A stretch of DNA of 64,000 nt, from positions 2,221,858 through 2,285,857 of the forward strand of contig JAKOON010000042.1 in NCBI GenBank assembly GCA_022577435.1, written 5' to 3'. A program made the position numbers and the translations under genes. This document shows positions 49,008 to 62,454 of this stretch, piece by piece. Positions within the stretch are counted from its first letter, which is position 1; every line of letters begins with the position of its first letter. The notes under the pieces are model-generated. The model was not told the DNA's origin, ran no database searches, and saw only the letters and a program-made list of their open reading frames with translations. This DNA comes from Embiotoca jacksoni. Its lineage: Eukaryota > Chordata > Actinopteri > Embiotocidae.

Positions 49008-49701
49008 TATACAGAGCAGGTACTCGGTGTAGCAGCATGCAGGAATCGTCCGTTCTCCTGCGCCGTGGAGCAACTCTTTCTCCTTCCCGTGAAGTTCATG
49101 TTGCTCAAACACAAACGCGTGCAGGCGAGTTAATGGCAACCCAGAAACCTTTTTTTGGGAACCTGTTCTGACGGAAGGAAAATCTGATTTATTATTAGCG
49201 GCGGCGGTCGTGACCGCGCGGGCCGGTAAATCCAAAAAGCTCGGCGCTCTTTACTGCCTTTTTTTTTTTTTTTTTTTTTTTTAAAGCCGTCCTTGCCGAG
49301 AACATCAGAGGGAGGGAGGAAGGAAGGGAGGAAGGGAGGAAGGAAGGGAGGAAGGGAGGAAGGGAGGGGAGTAGGTGGAAGAAGGCAGAAAGAGATCGGA
49401 CAGGAATAGCAAACAAAAAAGAAAGCTATATATATAATATAGAAAAAGTAAGTCTGAGCTTGTGTTGTTTAAAGTTTCTCCTGACCGATATGATGGAGAA
49501 AAAAAAACCAAAACCCAGTGAGATATTCAATGAATCATATTCCTCCTCCTTTGATCCGTGGCTAAATTCGATTTTTTGTTTTTTACCCGGCGCAGGAAGT
49601 GGATGGTCCTGCAGCTTTGGGTTTGGGGGGGGGGGGGGGAGTGAGGGAGAATGGGGGAGCGGTGGGGGTGGTGGGTGGTTATGGGGTTTCAGTGTCCATC
49701 T

Positions 49702-50335
49702 TTAGTGGCAGGGCTCGAAGGGGAGCTCGGCGAGCCCTCCGTGGAGCTCCACCAGCTCCTCCGACCAGGACATGACGTCGCCGTTGAGGTGGCTCCCGCA
49801 GGTCGCCTGGCTGTAGATCTCGCTGGGCGCCAGGACTCGGGACCAGAACTCCAGATCCGACATCTCCCCCATGAAGGACTGGGTGACGTCAAAGCGGCCT
49901 CCCATCGTGTCCTGGGGAGATTAAATGTTCGGAGGTCAGAAATGGAGGATCGATGGAGACTGCGGTCGGGGTCGACGTACGGATCAAAATGTTCAAATAG
50001 TCATTAAATCATAAAAAATCGAGTCCTTTAAGGCAACTTTTGTCTGGTCTTAAAATATATTTTCCAGCACCTGGTAGTAACTCTTAACTACGGCCAGAAG
50101 GTGGCGGTGATGCACCTCAAAGCTGTTTTCCAAAAGAAAAAACGCGTTGCCATCAGGTTGCCGGTAAAACGTGTGCGGCGCCGCGGCATTAAACAATTAA
50201 ACATCACTGCAGCCATTTAAAAAAAAAAAAAGTCGCAATTTGATCAACAATCAGTTTAACGTCAGACCAAACGACAGCTAACGACGATTTGTGAGAGGCG
50301 ACGGGTTTAACAGCATTTGTTGTGTCTAGTTTGGG

Positions 50336-50424
<89 letters not shown>

Positions 50425-52034
50425 TGTGTGTGTGTGCGTGCGTGCGTCTCTTTAAATAATGGTTTCAAATAACTATTTCAAAAAGCATCTGTGTCTTTGC
50501 GGCCGTACGGTGGACGTCTCACCTGCTCCTGTCCCAGGATGAAGACGCCTCCCGGTTTGATGGGTTGCCACGGCGACAGGTTCTGCCCCGAGCCTTTCTT
50601 CACGCCGTCCTGGAAGGCCTCCCAGATGCCGTCGCGCGTCGACCACGTCACGCACACGTGATGCCACTTCCCGTCCGTCATGGTTATCGGCAGCGTCACC
50701 GCCTGAACACACGGGTTAAAAAAAAACAACAAAAAAAAACACTCATTCAGAAAAAGAAATCATCAAAAGTGTGACTTTACACACATTTAGATACGAGTTT
50801 CCACACATTAACATGCCTCACATCCGGTTACTCGTAAACTCTCGTGAGTGAAACAAACGGAGATGAATCTGCGTCCCGGAGATGATTTAACGGTGTCATT
50901 CATCAGTTTGAATAACCGCTGTGACTCAGACTGACAAACATGACATGTTCATCCCTCCCCTGCAACATGTCACTCCTTCAGGCAATTAGGCCTCATTACC
51001 ATAATGAGATTAACTGCTTTAGTTGCGGAGCTTCGTGCACATCGGAAAAAAAAAAGAAGAAAAAGGGCAAAACCTCTGCCCTCCATTTAGGGGGAAAGGT
51101 TTCAGCCTTTTTACAGAGAATGAACGATGAGATGGGAGAAGATGAAATAAAAGTGAATTACTTGAAGTGAATAAATGTTTAATTGAAGGTGAATTTAACA
51201 CAAGTAGGTTAATCCCGGGTCATTTCGAGGTCATTTACGAAACCTTTTCGTTTGTTTATCCGCCTTTAATCTGCCGTTTCTACCGCCACAACCATGCCGA
51301 CAAAGTAGGCGGAGCTCGTGATCTCTGCACGGTGTTTTTTTTTTGCAATTATTAGTTTTACAGTCAAATATTTATTGTTGTTTTGCAGATTACTGTGTGG
51401 ATGTTTGGCGGCACTAATGTCGGTGTTTTCATCAGTATTCAGCTGATTCTGTTCAGCCTGGTAAAACACTTGACATAATATTCGGTACGTCGTGACACAA
51501 ACAAAAAGGCGAACGTTGTCACATGAATATTTTTAAAGTGACATTTGAAATTCCCCCTCAATAATGTCGGTGTTTCACAGTACAGAAATATCACAGGAGT
51601 TGATGTTATGTTTTGGACGGTGACTCTCACCTTGTCGTTGATGAGCAGCTCCATGGGGTTGTTGCCCCACTCGATGAGCACCAGCTCGTTGGCCTGCCCC
51701 GGCACGGCGTAGGAGAAGGGCGTCCCGAGGCCGGGGCCGGCCCCCCCCTTCAGCCACAGGCAGATCGTCATGGCGAAGATCTCGTTGACCACCGTCCGCT
51801 TCATCCTGGCGTACATGTAGTTGGTCCGCATGGGGAAGTCGAGCAGGAAAGCGTTGGGACTCTTCAGCTTCTTGTGGTTTCCTGGAGAGACGCGGAGACC
51901 AGATTCGTTTTTTTAAAACAACGTTCGGACGCTCGGATGAAGGTCGTGGAGGAAGTGAGAGTCAGGAAACGGGTGGTTGTGGTTGTGGTGAAACTGGAGG
52001 TCAGTGTAAAGTCTTCTGTAGTGAGTGGAACATG

Positions 52035-52085
<51 letters not shown>

Positions 52086-55000
52086 CGTGGTCGCCACTGT
52101 GGTGCAGTTGGCCGAGCACCGTTTCCAGCTTGCCGTGCCCGGCGCCGTGCTGACTCGTCTCTTTGCCGTTGAAGGGCAGCCGCCACGGGTGATGGTCGTC
52201 GTGGCGGTCGTCGTGGCGGTCGTCGTCGTCGTCGTGGTGTCCGGGTTCGTGGTAATACTCGTGGTGGTCTTCGTGGTCGTCGTGGTGTTCGTCGTGGTGT
52301 TCGTCGTGGTGTTCGTCGCGGTGGCCGTCGCGGTGGCTGCTGTGGTGGTCGTCGTGGTTACCGCGATGCCGCCTGTGTTGCCTGTCGTGGTGGCGGTCGT
52401 GGTGCCGATCGCGGTGATTGGTGTACCTTCGGGAGCTGTGGTGGTTGCTGTGGTGACCGCCGCCGGCGTGATGGTCGCCGCCGCCGGCGTGGTGGTCGCC
52501 GCCGCCGTGGTGGTCGTCGTCGTGGCTGCTGCCGTGGTGGTCGTCGGGATGGTCGTCGTGGTGATCTCTGTAGTAGCTGTGCAGCTGCTCCTCCAGAGCG
52601 TTGATCTTCCGCTGGAGGAGTTCTCGGAGGGAGCTGGAGTAGGAGCTGGAGGAGTTCCTGGCCTGGAGACACAGAACATGATCAATTATATATTAAATGA
52701 ACCAACCAATCATGAGTTATGATTTAGGTCGACACGTTTCATGTATTTAAAACATCTATAAGTATTTGGCACCATCGTTTTTAATCAAGCTGATGATCCT
52801 CCAACTACTTATTTCATACATTTGACAGATCCTACCGATTCTTTTTATCAGAATTATTCACATTCTTATCATCATAGATAAAATCCAAGAAACTCACAAA
52901 TATAACATTTTTAGGAAGGTCATTTAAAAAGCAAAACTGATGTTTTGAATATAAGCTGTGAATAGAGAGTCGGTCCGCTCCGAGGTCGACTCGCTTTAAA
53001 TTGAATTCTTTCACCGGCGGTCAAAGTGTCACTTTCTCCTCAACGTGCTACGAATTGATTTTCTAACGGGCACTCGGGTGAAGGCCAGGCCATGTTGTTG
53101 TTGTTGTTGTTATTATTTCTCCACATGAAGAATGAACCTTATTCCTTTCGATCGCCGGTCACATTTAACAAACTGAGCCGGAAGCAAACTTCTGATATTC
53201 TAAAGAACTAAAGAGGCCAGAAGTTCTTTTTGCAGCATATATTTAATAAAGAAGAATTTGTGGCATGACATTTAAATTTGTGTGTGTGGGGTGGGAGGGG
53301 GTGGGGGTATAGTTCCCCCCCCCCCGTCCTCCCCCTTCCTCTCCTTTGCTCATCCTCCTCTTCCTCACCTGCAAATCCAGATTTGCTCCCGAGCAGCACA
53401 AGCCACGATTAATAGCCTCGTCAGCGAGGATGAAGCTAATTGGAGGCGAGGCCGGCCGGCGCCCTTCGGTCGCGTGCACTTCCTGTTAGAGGAGGGACGG
53501 ACAGCGAATCCCGGCTCCCGCTGCTGTTTTGTCTTCACACCTTTTTCGAGCGAGATCGAAGGGAGATTTTTCTGGCAACACCCCCCCCCTCACACTCCTC
53601 CTCCTCCTCCGCACTAAATAACTAGGCTTTTCACAGGCCGGTGGGCAGCAGGGCTTTAGACTCGCAATGTGACACCGGGATCATGACAATATTATAACAG
53701 AGAACTAGCTTGTAAAATGCATTCACATAATGTTCAACAACAACATCCAGCAAAATGTCCCAATGAAAACAATTATTTGTTGATTTGTAGGTTCAAGATC
53801 AGATTCTGGATTGTCGGCCTTTAAATTGTCACTTTACAAGCTCTTATCAAAAGATATTCTACCGATCTGAGCTATGAATTGTTCAAGCAAGTAGAGGGGA
53901 TTTTTTTTATAATCCTTCTCGGATAGATTATTTTCGTTAATATTTTGGGGCTTGAGGAGGCAAAACTAACTATAAAACTCCAACTACTGGTTTTATGGTG
54001 CGGTTGGGAACCGCTGGTGTAAAATATACAGAATATATCATGTTTTTAACTTGCATATCAACAAAAACCTGAGATGCTCACAGGATTATAACGACTACAA
54101 TACCGGTAATCAAATCAAAAGGAGTTTTGAGGCTTGTTGTTGTGACGTCGACTTTAAGCTCGACACAGACTTTATTCGAATACGACAGAAAGCTTTGAAA
54201 AGATTAAATTTGACAGTTTCTTTCACGTCTCACCGTCATTCTGTCTGTATTCAACCAATTTCTGTCTTCCCCCAGAGGAAACACAAGTACTTCATCTAAA
54301 TTTGATCAACCAGATCGACATGTTTATCAGATTGAAACCTCGCGCCTCCTCCCCGACTTCTCTGACCTCCTTCTCCACTTGACTCGTCTCGCTCCGCCGT
54401 GTGACGGTTGGACTCTGGGGTGGTTCAGGGGTGACGGCTAATCAACTTAGAGCATCTTCCTGTTTGAGCTCAGCCCCGGCAGTCCCAGGAAAGAGATCGA
54501 AAGCCGGAACAACTCAAAGAGAACATTAACTTCCGCGGCTCAGAGACAATTGTCAAACAGCCCATAATATTAGCCCTGTGGACTTGTGACTAGTGGGTAG
54601 TTTGTAATGTGTGTGAGACAAAATTTCTCCGTCTAATTATAATTTTTTGTGTTCTTATTTCCAAAACACCATTTTTTAAATGTATTTTTTTAAGTCTAGA
54701 AAAATATGTGTTTTTAATCTTAAAGAAACGTCCTTTTAAGACCGTGAACGTACGTAGGACAATTACGTCCAGCGGCAGCGAACATCACGCAGCTGATTCG
54801 GTGGCTGAGCTGGTGACGCCGATTGACGCAAGACGTGACCCCAATTAAGTCAAACCTTTGATAGGCTTGTGCCTCGCTGCAGATGGTTCTCTGTAGACAG
54901 CGTTTGAATCATTATTTTTGTTGTTGTTGTGCAGAAAGTGCACCTTCTCCTCCCGTTTTCCCTTTTCACCTAAATCTTCACTCTTTAACTACATCTACAT

Positions 55001-56968
55001 AATTATTTTTCAGTAGTTTAAGAGAAGAAACCTCTTGGACTTGCTTGCCCTAAAAGGATTTTTACACTATAAAGGAGAGGCTCTTTAATAGTGAAATTGG
55101 AGAAAGGGCAGAACCTCTTGGCATGTATTTGATAAATGTGCATGCATAAACCATAATCTTCGATGGTTGTAAAAAACATCTTTGGTGTATTTACTTGAAT
55201 TGACTGCTAAAAATTCAAATTTCTTCAACTCTCACAGCAGCTAATTGCACAATTAATTATATTGTAATTTCCATAAATTAATCTGAAACTGCTGGAGCTT
55301 TTTATATTAACCTTGATTAAATTGTAACACTACAAGCAGCCTTGATTAGATTGTAATCACCAGCAGGCTTGACCAATCAAAACAGCCTTAAAAGGAAATG
55401 ATGATTTAATGTCATTAAAATTTGATATGGCCTGAAAAACCAGGACTTTAAATGTGGATTTACAGCACTCTATATTGCTGGGACAGGATGTCAAAAAAAA
55501 CATCTAACTACATTTTACCAGGAGGCAACACTCTTAACTCCCTTTCATAGTGTAAACAAATTAGTCATTTGTACAAAAGATTAATATTGTAACTACAAAG
55601 GTTCTCTAACATCAAAGTACTTCCTACTTATTTAGACCAAAACTCATATATTTCTAACTAATCTAACCTTATATTAAGTTTTGTCAAAGCAAAACAAAAC
55701 TTTATATATTCTTTAATAGCATTTTTAAGCAATTTATTGTGAGCATATCTTTTGCTGTTTACTAAAGGTCATGTGGGGAACAAACGACCCGTATGGTTGG
55801 CTGTAAAACTTCTATACTTTTATGGCACTCACTGAATTGGTTCGGTCGTATTTAGAATTGAAACACACCTTCAAATTTGGTACCAAGTTTCGATACTTAA
55901 GCTACATCCACACCACGACGGTACCGGACCGCCTCCATCATAATAAGCCACCAGAGGGCTCTGCCATGCGAACTTTCATCCGACTCATCACTGGTAGAAT
56001 TTTTGTAATTGGCCGTTTATTTTAGGTGACCTTCTCCTTCGTTTTTCATTCTCTGCGTGTTACTGTTTTCAAAATTGCAGCTGCAACAGGAAACAACAAC
56101 AACAACAACAACCTCTGAGCTACAGCCTACACGCTGAAAATGGCAAGTTTTGACAAAGATTTGGATCATGCACCCGCAAAATAATGACTTTTGCACTCAC
56201 CTGCAGGTTCTCTAGCCTCTCCTTAAGTGTCTGCAGGGTTTTTCCCGTCTGTTCTGGAGAGAAGGAGTTGTGTTTATTGTATGACGAGCCCTGCCTGTGG
56301 TGGGGGTCCGACCGGTGGCTGCCGTGGGAGTTGCTGTGGTGTCCCGTCGGGGACGAGGAAACGTGATGGCGTCCGCGGTGGTCGTCGTGATGGTCGTCGT
56401 GATGGTCGTCGTGGTGGTCGTCGTCGTGGTCGTCGTCGCGATTGTTGTGGTGCGTGTCGTGGTGGGTTTCGTGGTGAGTGTCGTGGTGGCCGTCGTGGTG
56501 ACCACCGCCACCGCGGTGACCCCCGAAGCCCTCGCACAAGGTGAGCTTGGCGGTCAGCTCCCTGATCGTCTCCCGCTGGTCCAGGATGGTCTCCTTCTGC
56601 CTCACAAGGCTCTCGCGCAGGTGCAAGATGGTGGCTTTGGCCTCGTCGGACATCATGCCCCGCCGGCTGCTGCCGTTGTGGCCATTGTTGTTGCCGTTAC
56701 TGCTGGGAGCATGGGGCACACCAGGTGGGGAAAAGCAGCTGGCGTCTGCTTCTGGGGGAATGGGAGTGCAAACAAATTTGGGACTAATGCCGTAGTCGTG
56801 CTCTATGCTCGGTACACTACTTAACGCAGTTGCGCACGACAAAAAGTAATAGAAAATAAGCGAGCGTAGGGGAAAAAAGGGGAGGACGAACCCTAGAGAG
56901 GTTCCAACCTGTTGCTGGTGGCTTGCAGACAACGGCATGAGGCTCAGAGGACTGACGTCTCTGGCCAT
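49702..56968 (-). CDS. Neuronal pentraxin (NPTX1-like) with two His-rich inserts, five exons
   Basis: Exons 56968-56201, 52662-52086, 51881-51631, 50702-50523, 49911-49702; phases agree; about 661 residues, against 432 for human NPTX1. Neuronal pentraxins are secreted, oligomerise through N-terminal coiled coils and cluster AMPA receptors at synapses. N-terminus: hydrophobic segment at about 25-50 (signal peptide or anchor), then FVCTPIPPEADASC like NPTX1. Coiled-coil blocks ATILHLRESLVRQKETILDQ (112-131) and TGKTLQTLKERLENLQ (241-256) match NPTX1. Between them, residues 151-233 are His/Asp-rich. Exon 2 begins ARNSSSSYSSSLRELLQRKI (coil), then a second His/Asp/Gly/Arg-rich stretch, about 289-414. 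The pentraxin domain follows: NYMYARMKR, GTPFSYAVPGQANELVLIEW, signature HVCVTWST, WQPIKPGGVFILGQEQ, GGRFDVTQSFMGE. Exon 2's frame is open for all 192 codons but has no Met. Which vertebrate paralogue it is cannot be decided here. It could also be called nptx1l. Confidence 0.88.
50338..50445. repeat. (TG)n microsatellite in a pentraxin-gene intron
   Basis: About 50 TG units with two TC interruptions, between exons 4 and 5. Confidence 0.95.
52036..52083. repeat. (TG)n tract abutting the pentraxin exon 2 donor
   Basis: In the sense direction the intron begins GTACACACACAC; the CA repeat starts inside the splice donor itself. Confidence 0.95.
52700..56150. other. intron 1 of the pentraxin gene
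   Basis: About 3.5 kb without recognised exons. It holds a (TTG)n tract at about 53092-53110, a C-rich stretch at about 53315-53345, and CGGTTGGGAACCGCTG at about 54001-54016, which in reverse complement resembles a hAT-type terminus (CAGCGGTTCCCAACCG). Confidence 0.5.
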
Positions 56969-58451
56969 ATTTGGTTGGAGTCCAAGTTGTTGCTTGACAG
57001 CTGACAGTTCTTCCAGGCTTTAGTTTGAATGGAGGTCATTTGCGTTGTGTTGAAGGGTGTTGAGGCAGAGCATGTCAACAAAAAAACTGCAGATGAAATC
57101 TCCTCTTAGACAACATAAATTCCCTTTTTGGATGGCGAGTGACACAAACTCTGACGAAGTATTCCAAAAGCACAGAAAAAGGGCACTGCTAAAATCTTTA
57201 ACTGTGGCACCTTGAAGACAACTCTGCAGAATCAAACAAGCTTCCTTGGTTCCATGGCAAATTATCAAGCTGTGAAAGCTGAGCTAATGTGTCCCGATAG
57301 GTTCTGCTTCTGTCTCAGGGATGAGAGGTTTGGGCCGGTGCCAGGCGAGCGATCCCTCTTGGCTCCAAGGACCTCCCGGGTTCGACAGCCGAGAATAATC
57401 CTTTTAACTTTGGCCTCTAATCCTCCATCAAATCCCAGTGCGCCTACCACCTGGAGGGATGGTGGGAACAGATAGAAAATAAGGTATCAGGACAACGGGT
57501 CAAGCAGAACTGACACGATAAAAATAATGTACTAAATTGAGGAAGTAGGGTTAGTTCCCATTTCAAGCATTCATAATTTACCCTTCAACCAGGGCAGAAC
57601 AAGATAGAAGGGAATCTAAGAGATAATGGATAGCTGTGTAAACAATTGAGTTAATGTTTTGTATAGATGAATACAGATGTTGAGATAGTTAACAGAGAAT
57701 GTGAGAAGTGATCGACATCGTAAACAATTGGTCTCCCAATTCGTCGGCATTTCCTGTCTGAGCCGGTCGACTGCAGTTCAAGTTCAGCCTCACCGGGAGG
57801 CAACACGAAGCGATGGTGGAGGTGGGTCTTCAAGGCTACCTCAGGCCACAGTGTAATCAGATTACGGGCAATTAACCTGCCCCCAAAGCCACCGGCCGGC
57901 GATTTAAGTGAACGACAGCTGGTTTTCCTTTTTGAAAAGTTGGCGAGCCTCACGCCCGGCGTGTCGATTGGATATTTTAAAGGCACCGTGATTGGGGTGT
58001 GAAAGAGTCAAAGGGGAAGGATGTCTTTCCAAAATGAGTCCAAAACAGTTTCCATGATTACACACATCTCCGTCTGTCAAATAGAGTATTTATAACCAAC
58101 GTTTTGTCATTATAGTTGAATTATTCTGCTTTTCGGTCAAGATTCCCATCAGTCTGAACTGATGTCAACGTGACAGTGAAAGAAAGCAAGTCGTGACTGT
58201 TTATATTGTGTATTCCAGATCTTAGCTACATGTATGTAAATAAATACATCTATAAAATCAAAGTGAGTTGTTCGATTCATTTAAATTTTTTTTCGCCATG
58301 TACCAAACTATCTGGTGCTTCTCCCACATGCTCGTCGCTCGAAGCATGACGCGAAGCCGAGACGAACGAGTTTCTGATCACGCAGGACTTTATTCCCCGT
58401 AAGCTCCTTATCGCTATAGTCTACCACCAGTTCAAACACCCACAGCACCCA

Positions 58452-59206
58452 TTAAACACAAACAGTCGCGTCTCGGACACTGACCTCTCTGTCACACTTG
58501 TCCCGAGGACACCTGTGGTTGTTGTGGCCGGTGTTTAAAACACGCTTATTTGCTTTCTTTGCCAAGAGTCTGTGCGGTAAATATCCAGCTAGTCCATCCA
58601 AAGGTAACGAAACCAACCGACCATTTGCTCCAAACCTCCCTGATTCAACATTTTCTATCTTGTGTAAAAAAGCTGAAGAGTAAAATTGACAAGTACGGGG
58701 GAGTATGTGCTTGATGGAGACTTTCTGAAACAATTAGTTTCTTTAACATATGGTGTTTCGGCATGTGTTGAATACTTCGCCTTGCGGGGCAAATATCGAG
58801 CTGAAGTAAATGCTGTTCAGTCAACTTCCATATATCTTTTATTTCGACTGTCTTCACCATGTAGTTGTCCGCTTCAAGCGAAGTCCAACCCTTCGGCTTC
58901 ACTGTTTTTACTGCTGCTACCGGTCGACGGCCGTAATGGCATTAACTCTCGGTATTCCAACAGCTTGTCTGCCAAGCTGACGGAGGAAGCTTCTGTTGTT
59001 TCCACCCAGACGGTGACGTCACCCACTGAGTTTGTGAACTGCTTTTCTAAAGCCTTGGGTTTGGCATTTTGACCGTCGCCGTCTTGCCATGTCGGAGCGA
59101 GAGGTGACCATATTTGGGCGAGCTGTTGGATCGGATAGCATTTTTGAAGGACGCTACGGCCCCGCCCACTTATAGCAGAAACCTGACTGCACCACAGGCC
59201 TGTCAA
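58452..59206 (-). pseudogene. broken coding-like segment, origin unknown
   Basis: Three overlapping minus-strand open frames (59206-58874, 58902-58645, 58733-58452) follow each other as if one reading frame had been interrupted by frameshifts. Base composition is less AT-rich than the surroundings. I cannot name a family; a decayed transposon protein or retrocopy is possible. It abuts the dispersed repeat at 59160. Confidence 0.25.
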
Positions 59207-59446
59207 TCAAACCCTACAGGCCTCCAAACATATCGCTTTATATCAAATATCAAATTAATGATGTTCTTTTAGATAGTCTGGCAGAAAACTAATAAGAAGG
59301 AGGGACTTTAGTGAACGACACCGTTATGACTTGTGGAAAACATTTATTGACTTTGTATTTTATGGGAAAAGTTGAATGGGAGTCTGTGGAGCCGGAGCCC
59401 TTTCGGAGCTGAAACCCTAGTGTCCATAGGTGGTATTGCACTTCTG
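59160..59446. repeat. dispersed repeat, copy 2
   Basis: Second member of the family at 19602-19902, sharing CTGACTGCACCACAGGCCTG and TTGAATGGGAGTCT in the same order and orientation. Confidence 0.65.
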
Positions 59447-60079
59447 CGTTCTCTAATGTAGCAATGGAGCCTGTTATGCTACCTGACTAGCTAGTTGGTT
59501 TACCCAGCATGCCGTTTGGTGGTGTAATTTTGCAAATGCACTATTATTAAGAGTTTCAAATTGTTTATGTATCACAAAATACTTCGTTATTTTTTGTGGC
59601 CTGCGAAAGTAGGTTATTGGTCATTGTTGTGTTTTAAATCTGTAATTTATTATATGTACACATTATGTGCTTTGTGTAAGACATGTCTGTCATAAATGAG
59701 AATCAAGACATATCATAAACATATTTTTATAACTTAAAATTGTATTTTTTTGTATAAAATCTGAAGTTCTGTAATATTGTAGCCCTAATTTTTATTTTTT
59801 ATTTCCTGATTATCATCTTCATCCCCCCCCCTCGTTATCTTTAAAACGAACGCTATTTTAAGATTTTTAAAATAGATTTTTTTTTTTAAAGTCTATTTCC
59901 ATTCTTGCAGTGATTTAAAAAACAAAACAAAAAACACAAAATGACTCGAGTTCACATCAAGATGCAAAAACTTTATCTGTTCAGGTTTCCCTCATCATTG
60001 GCTGTATGGATCACGTCACCCCGCCTCTCTTCGTCCTCCTCCCTCCTCATCCTCCCAAAGGTGACAAACTAATAGGATT

Positions 60080-60218
60080 GGTTGGCTTTAATGCTATTTA
60101 ACGACGGGTTGGCTGCAGGGTCCTGGTCCTCGTCCTGCCAGAGCAACTTGCCCCCTCGCCCACAAAGTCAAGAGCCATATTTGTTACACGTGTCCCGGCG
60201 GCAGCAGAACATGTGAGT
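60080..60218 (+). promoter_or_regulatory. promoter-like stretch with a possible untranslated first exon
   Basis: An ATTGG (inverted CCAAT) motif, then CTATTTAA about 15 bp later, then a C/G-rich stretch ending GCAGAACAT|GTGAGT with a consensus donor at 60213. No downstream coding exon is identified in the window. Confidence 0.2.
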
Positions 60219-60835
60219 GACATGCAGACAACAACAGAAGCAGAAATTATTTCATAATGAAGTTTGCTGCTTTTTCTTACAAAAAAGTTTGTATTATATT
60301 TAAATATTCTTCAAATCCGTTCACGCTTTTTTTTTCTTCGTTTAAATTATTACTATTTATAGCAGTGTGTTCCTAAAACTGAGCTCTATAGAAATGCTCT
60401 GAACATGTCGATATAGTTTGTAAAAAAAACAAAAATCAATACATCTCTGCTTGACTTTGTTTAACTTTGTTGGGGCAGCGGGTGCACTTCCTCCCTCCTT
60501 ACCTCCCCCCCATCGAGTGGCTTTGTTCCTCCTGCAGCTTTAAGATGCTCCTCCTCCTCCTCCTCTTCCTGTGCTCGCCCTAAATTCAACCCTCTGCCTC
60601 ATCATAAGTCAACCTTTGGTGTCAGGTGCTGTGGCTGGACGGTAAAGTCGAGTCATGCCCGTCCGAACGTGACTGGACGCGACACTCAACGGGCCAAGTG
60701 GCACTCGGGCGGTGCAGAAGGTGTTATGACATCGTGTCAGAGAGCCGTGTCAAAGCTGAAGCTTAAATACTTTGAACACATTAAGGTTGACAGGCTGCGG
60801 GAGGAGTCCAACACATTAAAATCTCTGGTTGATTG

Positions 60836-60878
<43 letters not shown>

Positions 60879-62454
60879 CAAAAAGTTATAGCAAATAAAT
60901 TTGAGAGCCAAAAAGCTCTGTTGCTCAATATTCATTCAGCGAGCTTAAAATCTGGCTTCTTATGCCACAAACATGCTTTTTAGATATTGCGCTGAACAGT
61001 TGCCTCAAATTATATATCTTTTTAGCCTTTTTTTCTTATTTTCAAATTTTTAAGCCTTAGATAATCGGCTTTTATAACTTTATTTTCACTGACCTTTATT
61101 TTTTTTTTACCACTTTTATTATTTAAATTCTTGCCAAGTAGTTTGTGTTGTCCATTCAGCTGCATTTTTGTATTAAAAGGTGTTATACAAGTAAAGTTAG
61201 GAACTTGTGGTATGTATTTAATTTTTTTGGATTCATTCAGCAACAATAACGACATATTTAGTTCATTACTGCATCAGTCAAATTCAGGGATTTACAGAAA
61301 CAATGACTCACAAAAAGTAAACTGTAAATTTGAAATTTAGAAACGGCAGCAATTCTAACATTTTTCCCCAGAATTTTGTACTTTTTATTTTCTCCTCTTA
61401 TGAGTAATACACTGTTATAAACTATTATAGTACCTCATTCTTCTAATTGTAGTGTGTAACGAAACACTGATTTTAGTTTTAAGTTTGTTTTAGTGATATA
61501 ACGGGATATTCTGCACTCGGGTCGAGTCGCATGGACTTCAACCTACAGAAACTCAAATCTTCATCAAGAGGAAATTCAAAGGAACAAACTCAGACATCAA
61601 AGAAACTCTCGGAGGTTTAAATATAATTTACTTTTAACACGAGAACTTTTGCTCGGCAGGACTTTTGGTGCTGGTGGAGCTTCAAATGTCTGAACTGTTT
61701 GTATTTAAAAACTTCACAACTGAAACTTAAGTTGTAATGACGTTTTAATTTTGAAAGCTTTTTGTCTTGAAGGGCTTTTTTGTTTTGAGGGCGAACATTT
61801 TAGGATTTACCGCATTTCCTTCTGAGACTTTCAGTTGAATGTTGAGCATGTTTGTTTGTGATGATTTCAAAGTTAAAAGGACTTTTAGTTGAAACCACTC
61901 AGCTGTGAAGATCTTGAATTTGGATGTGTTGGTTCCTTTAGGACTTTTAAGCTGTTGTGTTTTTTTTCTGTTTTGGGACGCTGAAATCAAATTTGTCATT
62001 CTGCTTGCCGTGCTTTGTTCTACAATTTATTACATGCAGCGTTGGGAGTACGATTTCTATCCGTGACTGGGCCATTTCTCTTGTAGAAAAATAACCCGTC
62101 ACACAGTTTCTCATTCATAATTCTCTTGTTCTCTTGACTCTGATAATTAGTGCTGCAGTCAATCAATCAAAGCGGCAGGGTGGTGAAATATGGCCTCATT
62201 TGGAAAAGGCACATATGTGACACCACCTGCTTGGAAGATTATCAGCCCATTAAATGGCCGTTATTGAGCTGTCATCGGGACCGTTGATGACTGGTGGGGC
62301 CCTGTCGCTGGCGCTAGCAACGAAAAATGAGACCCTTTGTTTTTTTGCCGAGACTGAAGCGTTCCTGTTTTATGTTTCTGCAACACACGACAAAAAAAAA
62401 ATTGCTGACGTGACAAATCCCATTTTCATTTACTTTAATCTGAATTTCACAAAA

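Noticed and set aside
51864..52685. Thr-rich minus-strand frame and Val-rich plus-strand frame (52042-52722)
   Set aside because: Alternative readings of the His-rich pentraxin exon 2; neither joins the neighbouring exons in phase with pentraxin sequence.
56297..56824. Val-rich plus-strand frame
   Set aside because: Antisense shadow of the His-rich part of pentraxin exon 1.
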